DNA from: Apricaphanius iberus
Taxonomy: Eukaryota > Chordata > Actinopteri > Cyprinodontiformes > Aphaniidae
Assembly (NCBI GenBank): GCA_028564705.1
Contig: JAPXFQ010001936.1
Coordinates: forward strand, 124,001-188,000
Length of the DNA stretch: 64,000 nucleotides
Direction: 5' to 3'
In this document: positions 55,195 to 64,000 of the stretch, piece after piece
Layout: each line of letters starts with the position of its first letter
Position numbering within the stretch: the stretch's first letter is position 1
Position numbers and translations under genes: made by a program
The notes under the pieces: generated by a model
Told to the model about the DNA's origin: nothing
What the model saw: only the letters and a program-made list of their open reading frames with translations
The model's database searches: none

Positions 55195-55375
55195 GCGCAC
55201 ACAGATCCAATCCATTAGTCTGTCGTGTCCTTGGGCAAGACACTACACCCACTTACCGGTGTTGGCTAGAAGGGCCAATGATGCAATAAGGCAGCCTTGC
55301 TTTTGTCAGTTTGCCCCAGGGCAACTGTGGCTTCAATTGTAAACCACTTTATAAGTTTGATGCATTATAGAGCCT
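55195..55375 (+). repeat. Dispersed teleost repeat
   Basis: GTGTCCTTGGGCAAGACACTACACCCAC...AAGGCAGCCTTGCTTTTGTCAGTTTGCCCCAGGGCAACTGTGGCT is a very common fish dispersed repeat. Non-coding, partial. Confidence 0.55.
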
Positions 55376-55379
55376 GGGA

Positions 55380-56705
55380 CTCTTCATAAAGTCTTCTCCT
55401 CAGTGAGGCCCACCACCCGTGTTTTGGACCAGATTCTCACTTTTTTAAAGCAGTTTTATGGATCTTTAAGATCTTAAAGAAATGAGATTGTTCATACACT
55501 GCTCTCTCCAGACGGGGGTCTTTCCTGTTGCCTTTAAACAGGCGGTAATGAGACCCTTGTTGAACAACAGCTATTAGATTTTAATGACTTAAACAATTTC
55601 CGACCAGCATCTAAATTACAGTTTTATTAGTAAAAATTTGGAAGATATTTTTTTTAAGCCAATTTAATGATTTTAGTAACACTCATAATGTCCTGAACAT
55701 TTCAATCTGGTTTTAGGGTGAACCACAGTACTGAGGTGGCCCTTCTTTATATTTTAAATGATTTGAGATTAAACTCTTTATGCACAGAGGGTGACACTTT
55801 TGGTTCTTCTGGATCTAAGTGCTGGCTTTTATACAGTAGACAACACTATTCTTTTAACCCGTTAAGAACAGATCGGCCTCTCTGGTGCTGTTCATAAATG
55901 GTTCACATCATTATCTAACAGACAGGACTTTTTAGGGAAGTTTAGGCTACGTTCACACTGCAGGTGAAAGCGCATCAAATCCGACTTTTTTGCCCCCATG
56001 CAACCCATATCTGATCTTTTTCTGGCGGTCTGAACGGCACAAATCCATTTTTTTCCTTCCAGATCCGACCCAGGTCACTTCAGTATGTGGTGCTGAATCC
56101 GATACATATCTGATGTTTTTGAAAGCGGCTGAGGTCTGAACGGCCATGTCGCTTTAAATCCGTCTTTTACGTCACTGACACAAGACAGCGTGTCAGTGAC
56201 GTCAATAATCAGCGCCGGAGAAAACACGGAGGTAGCAGCCACTGCTCCCAACAAGGCCATTGTTAAAGCACGAGTTTTCCTTTTTCTTGTGGTCATTCTT
56301 TCTCTAATTCATTTGTCAAAATTCTGTCGGTTCCGACTATGCAAGAATTGATAGACTGCTGAAAAAACACTTACATCTGTAGCCGCCATTTTTGCTTCCG
56401 TAAACAGAGCGCGGTGTGTGTGTGACGTACTATGTTGACGTCTCATCTTCTTCTGCGCATGCGGGGTGCTTCGGAGCCGCGAAACGTTCACACTGTAGCG
56501 CGTTTGCTGTCGCATTTTATCTGTGGTGTAAACGACCATACAAAAAAATCGGATTTGATCAAAAAAATCGGAATTGAGCATTGAGACCTGCAGTTTGAAA
56601 GTAGCCTAAGATACCTGCTCGTCTAAGGTTGACAAGATCACATGTGGTGTTCCTCTCGGTTCAATTTAAAGCCCTCTGCTTTTTAACCTGGCAGGAGAAT
56701 TTTTT
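55380..56705 (+). pseudogene. CR1/L2/Rex1-type LINE RT fragment, split by a MITE
   Basis: In shifting frames on the + strand: SLQTGVFPVAFKQAVMRPLL (about 55505-55565), FRPASKLQF..SKNLE, FQSGFRVNHSTEVALLYILN (55700-55760), motif A LVLLDLSAGFYTVDN (D-x5-F-Y in place of AFD), and KWFTSLSNRQDF (to 55935). After the insertion come DKITCGVPLGSI and LLFNLAG (56640-56695). Motif C is absent. Multiple stops. Confidence 0.7.
55945..56606. mobile_element. MITE inserted in the LINE, TA flanks
   Basis: GGCTACGTTCACACTGCAGGT at the left and ACCTGCAGTTTGAAAGTAGCC at the right are imperfect inverted repeats with TA on both sides (55943-55944; 56607-56608). It sits between the LINE segments for KWF...RQDF and the TCGVP block. 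No transposase. Confidence 0.7.
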
Positions 56706-56719
56706 AAATCAAATCCTAG

Positions 56720-57480
56720 GGACTGAAACCATTGGATGTGTCGAGCAACGCATCCACTGGATGAAGTTTGACGCATTTCCTAAAAAGCATACAACGCTTC
56801 CATCTGTGGAAAAAAGAACGCATGGGCGGGGCTTTTTCTGTCGCCGCACGTTCTGAACTATGGTGGATAGTATCGAGAGAGTGGTTTGGCTTTATTTGCT
56901 AAATAAACTAGACAACGTCGACTTTGGCTACATCAGCGCCGTTTGTGGGTTTACCCCGTTATTCAGATGCGTTCTGAGTTTGGAGAATTTAACCATTTGC
57001 TCCAGGAGCTAACGACACGGGCAATAACTACGTTGAGAAAAGATTTGATAACTTACCCGACACCCCGATCCCTTCAGCGATCTTCATCCAAGCAAGTTCC
57101 TTTACATTCCTGTCACTATATAAAGACAAGGGCGGATCATAAAGTTCTTTGCGACTGCAGACGGCCACGATCAGCTTGTCTTTCATTGTTTGAAAATGTT
57201 TTTTCTTATCCCGCTTCATTCAAGATACGTGTATAGTGACATCACTACACTTCACACCGACATAAAAATGTTTACTTAACATACAGCAAAAAAGCCTTAA
57301 TTTTGTAAACTGTACTTTCATTATTTCACAACACTTATACAAGCATTTTGCGATTTGCAAACTGCTCCGCCGTCGCTTCAGTGCAAGAGGGGATTTTGAG
57401 CAAGCAAATCAATTTTAAAGACGAGGGGAATAGAAGGATAAAAAAACTCTATCTTCCCTTCATGTCTGCAAGGAGCCCGG
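56720..57480. mobile_element. PIF/Harbinger remnant with fragments of both element genes
   Basis: On the minus strand, 57219-57060 encodes LIVAVCSRKELYDPPLSLYS and ELAWMKIAEGIGVSG, a MADF (Myb/SANT-like) domain start, running into GGGTAAGT, a credible splice donor. On the + strand, ATG at 56861 opens MVDSIERVVWLYLLNKL and a shifted frame at about 56965-57008 reads MRSEFGEFNHLLQEL, like the N terminus of a Harbinger transposase. PIF/Harbinger elements carry exactly these two genes. The DDE core is missing. Ends not defined. Confidence 0.5.
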
Positions 57481-59100
57481 AATGGATCAGATGCAAAAAT
57501 AATTTTGAGGCATAAGAATATGTACACTTAGTTTAATAAAGCTTGCTTTTATGTGCACACAGAGTTCGGCATCGGTCTGGACCTTTGCAGAGCTTTAAAC
57601 TGAAAAACGGGCATTATTCCCCTGCCTTGTAAATAAGAGGACTAAGCTATACTTACTAAACTCACTACAGGTTGTTCTCCTTCCAGGTAAAAGCCTTATA
57701 ATAAGCTCTTCCAACCGAGCATACTCCACTACGTCAGCTGACCGGTGAACAGTTGATCTCCTTTGAAGCTCTCATTCCCCCTTTCAGCCACAAACAGCAG
57801 GGGAAAAAAAAGGCAGACACCGAAATCTGCGCAGCCTTGACTCATAGTGCGCATAGTGAAAGTTCTGTAGCGATCTTTGCTCACTTCTCAAAACAGGTGA
57901 AGCGTTAATTATCTGCCTCGCGCTGCCTGTCTGCCGCTGGAAACGTGTGCACGCTAGGGCTGTAATCGTGCCTTAAAAGTTGGCCCCAAACCGATCTGAA
58001 CCCGACAGAGTTCAGCCCGAGCCAAAGAGTATATTTTTATTGACAACACGAACCGATTAAACCCACAATTTTTCCGCTAGAAAAAAAAAACTGTAACCTA
58101 AAAGGTCATGTTGTCCGGTTTTCAATTTACTGGACAAATGTTTGGAACTCCGATCAATAGGCCTGTTAACCGAAGCTTAAAATGATAAATGAATAACAAT
58201 AATTTCAAGGCATGTTGATTAATAACATTTTTGTTTAGTCTGCAGCTATATGAAGCTTTAACCACTTCTGTTGCGTAAAAGTCTTTCTCGCCTGCGTGCG
58301 TTTCTGTCTGCGCTCTTGACCGCTTCCTTTAGAGGTCTTCCTTTTGGGTCTCTCACATCATGATGCATGCTGTGAGCCACTAACATCTTGACAGGTAGAT
58401 TCGGAATAACGTTAGTGGCCCAGTGCAGCGCTTTGTTATAAATTATCACGCTAAAAAGATGGACGGGTTCGGGCAAAGATCTTCAGCTCCAGTGCGCGGT
58501 AATCGCGCGTGGTGTTCGGCCAGCGGGTTCAGTCTTTGCCGTCCTGCCTCGGCTCTTTTTATGTTCAGCTTAACAAGTTTTGCGCAGCTGTAACAAAGCA
58601 GCTGATTGCTGCACTCCTTGTCCTGGATCATCCAGATCTTTTTTTTATTTTTGGAGCTTCACAGAGGGAAATGAATGCAAACAAAACACATAAATTCCAC
58701 ACACACAAAAACCATGCAAAATAAATAAAAATATATATACAAATATTTTTCCACCGTGCTGCACTCATTAGTTAGTTATATTCTCACTGTTTACAGAGCG
58801 GTCCCTGCAAAGGTTTTAGTTAAACTATAGAAGAGACTAAAGGATTAGTTCGTGTCTGACAGGGTGGGGGGCGTGGCATCACGATGGACCATGACATCGT
58901 TCATCGGCACAACCCTAATACTCGGCCCAGTGTCGTCGCTGTAACTTGAAATTTGTCATTTGTATTTTTAAAATGTGTGTAAATTACAAAACTTAAGTTA
59001 CAAGTACAAATAATAAGTTACAGGTACAAAACAAAAAGTCCCAATTCTACCTCCATAAGTTGTTTTTTTTTTGTGTGGCTGTTGTATGATGAAAGTATTT
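57480..59100. other. ZNF-C intron, decayed DNA elements, no gene
   Basis: 57493-57540 resembles 29940-29990. CTAGGGCTGTAATCGTGCC at 57955 and GGCACAACCCTA at about 58918 could be hAT-type ends, but no 8-bp duplication joins them. ORFs of 60-75 codons on both strands lack motifs. Confidence 0.3.
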
Positions 59101-59334
59101 TGGAAGGGAAATTATGTTTTCCTAGAAGTTCCAAAAGAATAACTTATCAGCTAAAGATGTCTGCCAGAACTGTTAGCTGTGGGTCAAGCTGACCTAGGTC
59201 TAAGCCAAGTGTAGAAAATGATCACGTACTGGAGACAGACTTGTGTTTCTTGGCTCCAGAAGCCTGTTGTGCTTGTTTGTGTTCATGTGAAGGTTTCATC
59301 AAAAAATTTCCCTGTGTCATGTTAACTCGTCTCT

Positions 59335-59745
59335 GGCTTCGAAGCCTGTAAATTCTTATGGTGCGAGGGCCCAGCTTTCGTATGAGAAGTTTAATTAAGG
59401 CATTGACTTCAATCTAGGCCCTCTACAAGTTTCATGTGATACTCTAGGGCAAATTTTTGACTACTATAAATAATGGAAATTAAAAACAGCAATTAAGAGT
59501 AAAACATGAAAAGCATAAATATAAAATTGGAGAAAGTGAAAAAACTACATTTAAGGATCATAATGGTTTACTCAAGATCAGTTCTAAACAGACGAGTCTT
59601 AAGTTTTGATTTGAATCGGCTCAGTGTTTCAGCATCTTTGCAGTCATCACGAAGTTTGTTCCAGATTTGAGGAGCATAGAAACTGAAAGCTGCTTCCTCA
59701 TGTTTCTGATTCTAGGAATGATTAGTAGACTAGAGATGGAGGACC
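59335..59745 (-). pseudogene. LINE 3' fragment upstream of the ZNF-C exon
   Basis: On the minus strand: EEAAFSFYAPQIWNKLRDDC...LSRFKSKLKTRLF (59715-59595), the C terminus of a CR1/L2/Rex1-type LINE ORF2, followed by its 3'UTR. The same fragment is upstream of ZNF-A and ZNF-B. Interrupted at 59746 by a Tc1-like element. Confidence 0.65.
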
Positions 59746-59747
59746 TA

Positions 59748-61090
59748 CAATGCTCTGCATAAATGAGTACACCCCCTTTAAAAAGTATCAATTTAATCAG
59801 TAGCTCAATGAACAAAAGAACAATTTCCAAGCTTTCCACAAGGCCGAATTTTATTTAAAAACATCTATTTAACTCCATAACATGAAATTAAGGTTAATAA
59901 TCTAATTTAGATCACAAAATCTTCAGTTTTACTCAAATTGGTTGAAACAAAAATGAATACACCCTGCAACAAAAACTACTACATCTAGTATTTTGTATGA
60001 GCACCATGATTTTTAAGGACAGCACCAAATCTTCTAGGCATTCTAGGCAACATCTATCTTTTTCCATTCTTCAAGAATAACCTATTTTAGAGCCTGTATC
60101 CTGGATGGAGAGGGATTCTCACCTTGTCGCTTCAGAATTCCCCACAGGTGTTGGATTGGGTTCAGATCAAGAGACAAACTTGGCCATTCAATCACCTTCA
60201 CCCTGTTCTGCTTCAGAAATGCAACAGCAGCTTTAGATGTGTTTTTGGATCATTGTTGTGTTGGAAAAGTGATGGCAGTATCTTCTCCTTCGGTATAGAG
60301 CAGTACATTGTTGAGTTCATGATACCATCAATGAAATGCAGGACTCATGCAGCCCCACATAATGACACTGCCACCACCATGTTTCACTGTAGGCACAATG
60401 CATTTTTCTTTGAAATCCTCACCTTTATGACACCATAGAGTTTTTAAACCATTAGTTCCAAAAACAGTGATCTTGGTCTCATCACTACAGAGTATAGAGT
60501 CCCAGTCGTCTTCATTTTTTCAGCAGGGGCCCTAGCAGATTCTAGGCGTGCTTTTTTGTGCATGGGCTTTAGGAGAGGTTTCCTTCAGGGACGATACCCA
60601 GCATGCCATTCCTCTGCAGTGGCGCCGTATGGTGTCCCGGAAAACGGTCACTCCAGTTTGGCTTTCTACTGCTTTAGCCAACGGCAGTGAACGTGCATGG
60701 TGATTTTCTTCAACCCTTCTCATCAGAAGAAGCTCTTCTTTGTAAAGTAATGCCCTTTTATTGTCACCTGTCTGCTGGAAACCTCTTAAATGAATCATTA
60801 GACTAACCTGTGGTTGAATGTCTGTTAATTAGAAGTTTGTAGTCTTAAGCGTGGCTTTTCTCTTAGGACTATAATTGGGGTGTACTCAGTTTTGCAACAT
60901 GGGCTTGAATGAATTTGTTAGGCAAATCACTTTTTTGTGTGTGCAAATGAACAAATCTTGTTTGCAATCAATGACCCACATTTGTGGGAGTATTTTGTAG
61001 TAAAATATATCATACAAAATGTTGATTCTGAAAGGAAGCTAAAGGTTTTCTGACAAACTTAGTGGGGTCTACTCATTCATGCGGAGCACT
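59748..61090 (-). mobile_element. Degraded Tc1-like transposon, 1.34 kb
   Basis: The ends CAATGCTCTGCATAAATGAGTAC and GTCTACTCATTCATGCGGAGCACT are inverted repeats beside TA (59746-59747; 61090-61091). The broken minus-strand transposase includes HARSLPLAKAVESQTGVTVF and TIRRHCRGM (helix-turn-helix region, 60690-60600) and DLNPIQHLWGILKRQGENPS (60170-60110), where the catalytic Glu of NPIE is Gln. Stops and frameshifts abound. Confidence 0.75.
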
Positions 61091-61362
61091 AAGTGGTCTG
61101 AGTACATTTTCCTCCTAAAACCATAAGCGTGGTGCTCTATTCAGGTTTAAAGTCTGTCCTTCCTTTGAATTAGAATCAGCTGTTTCTATTTGCTAAGCAG
61201 TTATTACATCAGCCGTTATTTCTGATATCAGCTTCGCTGCCCTGTGGGGTATAGAACTAGCAGAGTCTCGACCACACCTCCATAGCAAATTGGAGTTGTA
61301 ATGGCAAGAAAGTGTTGACGCTGCCCAGCCCTCTGCCCCTCACACGTTCAGGTTGGGGGGTG

Positions 61363-61448
61363 ATCTCAAGGAAATTTCAATCAAACGCAACTGGACTTGG
61401 TAATTTGTCTTGGAAGACGTTTCACTTTGATTGAAATTTCCTTGAGAT
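61363..61448. repeat. Perfect 23-bp inverted repeat, 40-bp loop
   Basis: The arm at 61363-61385 (ATCTCAAGGAAATTTC...) is exactly complementary to 61426-61448. It lies in the ZNF-C intron about 190 bp before the acceptor. It may be the end of a dispersed repeat, but it is a strong hairpin-former. Confidence 0.7.
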
Positions 61449-61712
61449 AACCATGACCTGGATGAATGAGAATATTCACAGGCTTGTTGGGGGGTGACTT
61501 GCTCTTAGTTAAACTAAATCTTATTTGGGTATTTGATGAGTAAAATGTTCTGAATCTCCCCAGTAATTGTTGCTTTAATGAGATGTTAACACCATCCATC
61601 CCCTACATTAATGTTCTACTCTTTTTGATTCCCTTAGGCCTTCCACAGCATCCTGTCTGTTGCTGATTGTGAAGTTCTTGCTGATCACATGCTCAAAACG
61701 GAATAGATTAAG

Positions 61713-63404
61713 ATGCCAAAAGATGTAGAAATAAAGGAGGAGCCAGAAAAACTGCAGATTAATGAGCCAATGGAGGAATCGGAACCGATCAAAGAAGAAC
61801 GTATTGAACAATGGATCTTTGAGAACGAAGGACAGCTTTTAGTAAAGCAGGAAACCAACACGTCTCTGCTTACTCCTGTTCATGAGGAAATACTCCATGA
61901 ACCGAAAGGAACGTGGGTTATAGAGATAAAGGAGGAGCAAGAACCTGTACAAACTAAAGATGAACCAGAAGATCCAGAACCTGTGAAAATAGAAGAGAAA
62001 AGATTGTATCTCTGCTGTGATCAGGATGATGAACCACTTGTAGTAAACCAGGAGACTGACAGAATTACGGTGACTCCTCATCAACAAAAAGACAACATTG
62101 GAACAAAATCATCCAAAAACCATCTCCTGTCTGCTAATCGCCCTGAAACCAAGAACCTAAATCAGCAGGGAGATGACCAGAAGGACTCAGGATCAAGTAG
62201 AGATAAATATCTGAAGAGACATAAGGACCCTAGAAATCACAGGGACAATTTGGACAATTCAGAACTAAAAAGACATAAAACAGGTATGGCTTCTTGTAAA
62301 ATATGCGGTAAAAATGTCAATACACGTGAGGACTTACCTGCACTTATTAGATGCAATACAGGTGAGAAACCTTCTCCTGGTCAAGTGTGTGGTAAATGTA
62401 ATGGAGAAAGTCAAAATGTGACATTTCACAAAAGTGGTCGCAGAGGTAAGATGTGTTTTACTTGTGACTTGTGTGGCAAATATTTTACAAAAAAGGCTTA
62501 CATTGTGCAACACATTAGAACTCACACTGGTGAGAGGCCTTATTCTTGTGACTTGTGTGGCAGATGTTTTACAGTAAAGGCTCACTTGGCATCCCATTTT
62601 AAAATTCACACAGGTGAGAAGCCTTATTCTTGTGAGTTATGTGAAAAATCTTTCAGAGTCAGTAGTAGTTTGGTTCGTCACAGAAGAACTCACACAGGTG
62701 AGAAACCTTTTTCTTGTGATTTATGTGAAAAATCTTTCAGAGTCAGAGATGATATGGTTCATCACAGAAGAACTCACACCGGTGAGAAGCCCTTTTTTTG
62801 TGACTTGTGTGGCAAATCTTTTACAAAAAAGCCTTATATTGTGCGACACATTAGAACTCATACAGGTGAGAAGCCTTTTTCTTGTGACTTTTGTGATAAA
62901 TCTTTTGTAGATTGTAGTTCTTTGACTAAACACAAAAGAACTCACACAGGTGCAAAGCCTTATTATTGTGACTTGTGTGGCAAATATTTTACAGTAAAGA
63001 CTAATTTGGCATCTCATGTTAAAATTCACACAGGTGAGAAGCCTTATTCTTGTGATTTATGTGATAAATCTTTTAGAGTCAGAAGTAGTTTGGTTGGACA
63101 CAAAAGAACTCATACAGGTGAGAAGCCCTTTTCTTGTGACTGGTGTGGCAAATCTTCTACAACAAAGTCTGACAATTTACGACACATTAGAACCCACACA
63201 GGTGAGAGGCCTTTTTCTTGTCACTTGTGTGGCAAATCTTTTAAGACAAAGGCTCACATGGCATCTCATGTTAAAAGTCATTCAGGTCCGAAGCCTTATT
63301 CTTGTGATTTATGTGATAAATCTTTCAGACTCAGAAGTAATTTGACTCGTCACAGAGGAACTCACAAAGAAGCCACAAAGTACTTTTTTGAATCGCAACT
63401 TTAA
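61713..63404 (+). CDS. ZNF-C: C2H2 zinc-finger protein, 11 fingers, 563 aa, lost ancestral N terminus
   Basis: The exon starts at 61638 after TTCCCTTAG. The ATG used by ZNF-A and ZNF-B is CTG here (61653). The ancestral frame then has a TAG at 61704-61706 and an 18-bp in-frame deletion, so the ORF starts at the Met of [10 protein letters not shown] (AAGATGC). The acidic region keeps five psi-K-x-E motifs (K8, K27, K45, K73, K92); a sixth is VNQE (K to N at 112). A degenerate finger (CKICGKNVNTREDLPAL) has lost both His. Eleven fingers follow (about 249-556). Finger 9 (CGKSSTTKSDNLRH) has lost the core Phe, and its Leu is shifted by one. Probably still translatable, but possibly decaying. Confidence 0.88.
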   Translation: MPKDVEIKEEPEKLQINEPMEESEPIKEERIEQWIFENEGQLLVKQETNTSLLTPVHEEILHEPKGTWVIEIKEEQEPVQTKDEPEDPEPVKIEEKRLYLCCDQDDEPLVVNQETDRITVTPHQQKDNIGTKSSKNHLLSANRPETKNLNQQGDDQKDSGSSRDKYLKRHKDPRNHRDNLDNSELKRHKTGMASCKICGKNVNTREDLPALIRCNTGEKPSPGQVCGKCNGESQNVTFHKSGRRGKMCFTCDLCGKYFTKKAYIVQHIRTHTGERPYSCDLCGRCFTVKAHLASHFKIHTGEKPYSCELCEKSFRVSSSLVRHRRTHTGEKPFSCDLCEKSFRVRDDMVHHRRTHTGEKPFFCDLCGKSFTKKPYIVRHIRTHTGEKPFSCDFCDKSFVDCSSLTKHKRTHTGAKPYYCDLCGKYFTVKTNLASHVKIHTGEKPYSCDLCDKSFRVRSSLVGHKRTHTGEKPFSCDWCGKSSTTKSDNLRHIRTHTGERPFSCHLCGKSFKTKAHMASHVKSHSGPKPYSCDLCDKSFRLRSNLTRHRGTHKEATKYFFESQL

Positions 63405-64000
63405 CCTGTAAATTGGGTGAATTTCTAGAACCATATTTCTGTTTACAAGAAAGCAAACTACACCACATTAACTCCTTAATTAATGCACACATTTCATATG
63501 TTGATGGTAACCGGGTCCTCTGGTAAAGTGTCTTGCCATAGGATACTACAATGTGAGATGGAGAGAGCTAGTGTTTGAACCGGCAACCCACCAGTTTTGC
63601 AATGAACTGAGCTAAGGTCGACCCCAAAATAAGATGTGTATCACCTCCATAGTTATGGGAGCTAATCCTCTTGGTTTTATCTAGGATAGCGACAGCATGT
63701 TGATATTAAATAGGAAGGGCCCCGGGATGAAGCCCTGGGGGACCCCACATGTGAGTGCTCTGTTCTGATGGAAAGTTTTCTGTTAAAACAAATAATTCCC
63801 TGTTCTATAGGCCTGGTTCATATTGCTGGATTTTAAAAGGGTTAAAAGAGCTTCCGACTGCAGATGCAGCAATTTAAAGATCAGTCATGTTCCTGTTTAG
63901 CTCCTACCATGTTTGGTGTGCGGCCACACTGCAATGGAGAGACACCACACACGAACCAATTTTACTCACAAACACTGTTCCCTCCAAGATGCGCACATGC
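63405..64000. other. 3' flank of ZNF-C with antisense LINE RT fragment
   Basis: Homologous to the flanks of ZNF-A and ZNF-B: AAATTGGGTGAATTTCTAG...GCAAACTACACCACATTAA, the CGGCAACCCACCAGTT stretch, GGGCCCCGGGATGAAGCCCTGGGGGACCCCACATGTGA (LINE RT block on the minus strand) and GTGTGCGGCCACACTGCAA. The window ends inside it. Confidence 0.6.

Noticed and set aside
57957..58920. hAT-type element from TAGGGCTGTAATCGTG to GCACAACCCTA
   Set aside because: No 8-bp duplication and ends diverge after six bases; kept only as possible remnants.
1..64000. CRISPR arrays, operons, rRNA or tRNA genes
   Set aside because: None seen; the composition and gene structure are those of a vertebrate nuclear genome.

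Overview
The window reads as ray-finned fish (teleost) nuclear DNA. The evidence is the mix of mobile elements: Tc1-like elements, hAT-type non-autonomous elements, CR1/L2/Rex1-type LINE debris on both strands, an L1-type LINE and a PIF/Harbinger remnant. These surround intron-poor C2H2 zinc-finger genes. Codon spacing, splice signals and AT-rich introns fit a vertebrate. I cannot name the species.

The host content is one tandem array of three paralogous C2H2 zinc-finger genes, all on the + strand. ORFs run 9365-11116 (ZNF-A, 583 aa, 11 fingers), 38909-40615 (ZNF-B, 568 aa, 10 fingers) and 61713-63404 (ZNF-C, 563 aa, 11 fingers). Each lies wholly in a terminal exon with a clear 3' splice site. 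Each is preceded 9-12 kb upstream by a homologous non-coding first exon that ends in a CAG|GTA donor (1-262, 29611-29805, 49482-49707). A fourth copy of the promoter/exon-1 block at 15452-15757 has no zinc-finger exon and is broken by an insertion. The proteins lack KRAB, SCAN or BTB domains. They carry an acidic N-terminal region studded with psi-K-x-E (SUMO-consensus) motifs, 7, 6 and 5 in A, B and C, followed by a degenerate finger region and the finger array. ZNF-C has lost the ancestral start codon and also carries an early stop, so its ORF starts at an internal Met.

Most of the rest is nested mobile DNA. ZNF-A intron 1 (263-9349) holds a TA-flanked MITE, a hAT-type element with a perfect 8-bp duplication, a Tc1 remnant, a degenerate tandem repeat and a second hAT-type element. 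From 11 to 24 kb there are duplicated flanks, an intact Tc1-like element (16075-17696) whose transposase has DD38E spacing, and several LINE fragments. The ZNF-B promoter block is split by a CR1/L2/Rex1-type LINE (itself split by a degraded Tc1 element) and by a 5-kb full-length L1-type LINE (24569-29595) with a 15-bp target duplication. The ZNF-B intron carries two more non-autonomous DNA elements, an L2-like LINE and an RLE-type LINE fragment. The ZNF-C promoter block is split by a fold-back MITE (48800-49474). Its intron contains a LINE RT fragment split by a MITE, a PIF/Harbinger remnant and a degraded Tc1 element.

Overall this is a young, TE-saturated zinc-finger cluster whose shared promoter/first-exon block has been hit repeatedly by independent transposons. 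Whether these genes repress such elements, as KRAB zinc-finger genes do in tetrapods, is an inference; nothing in the sequence proves it.
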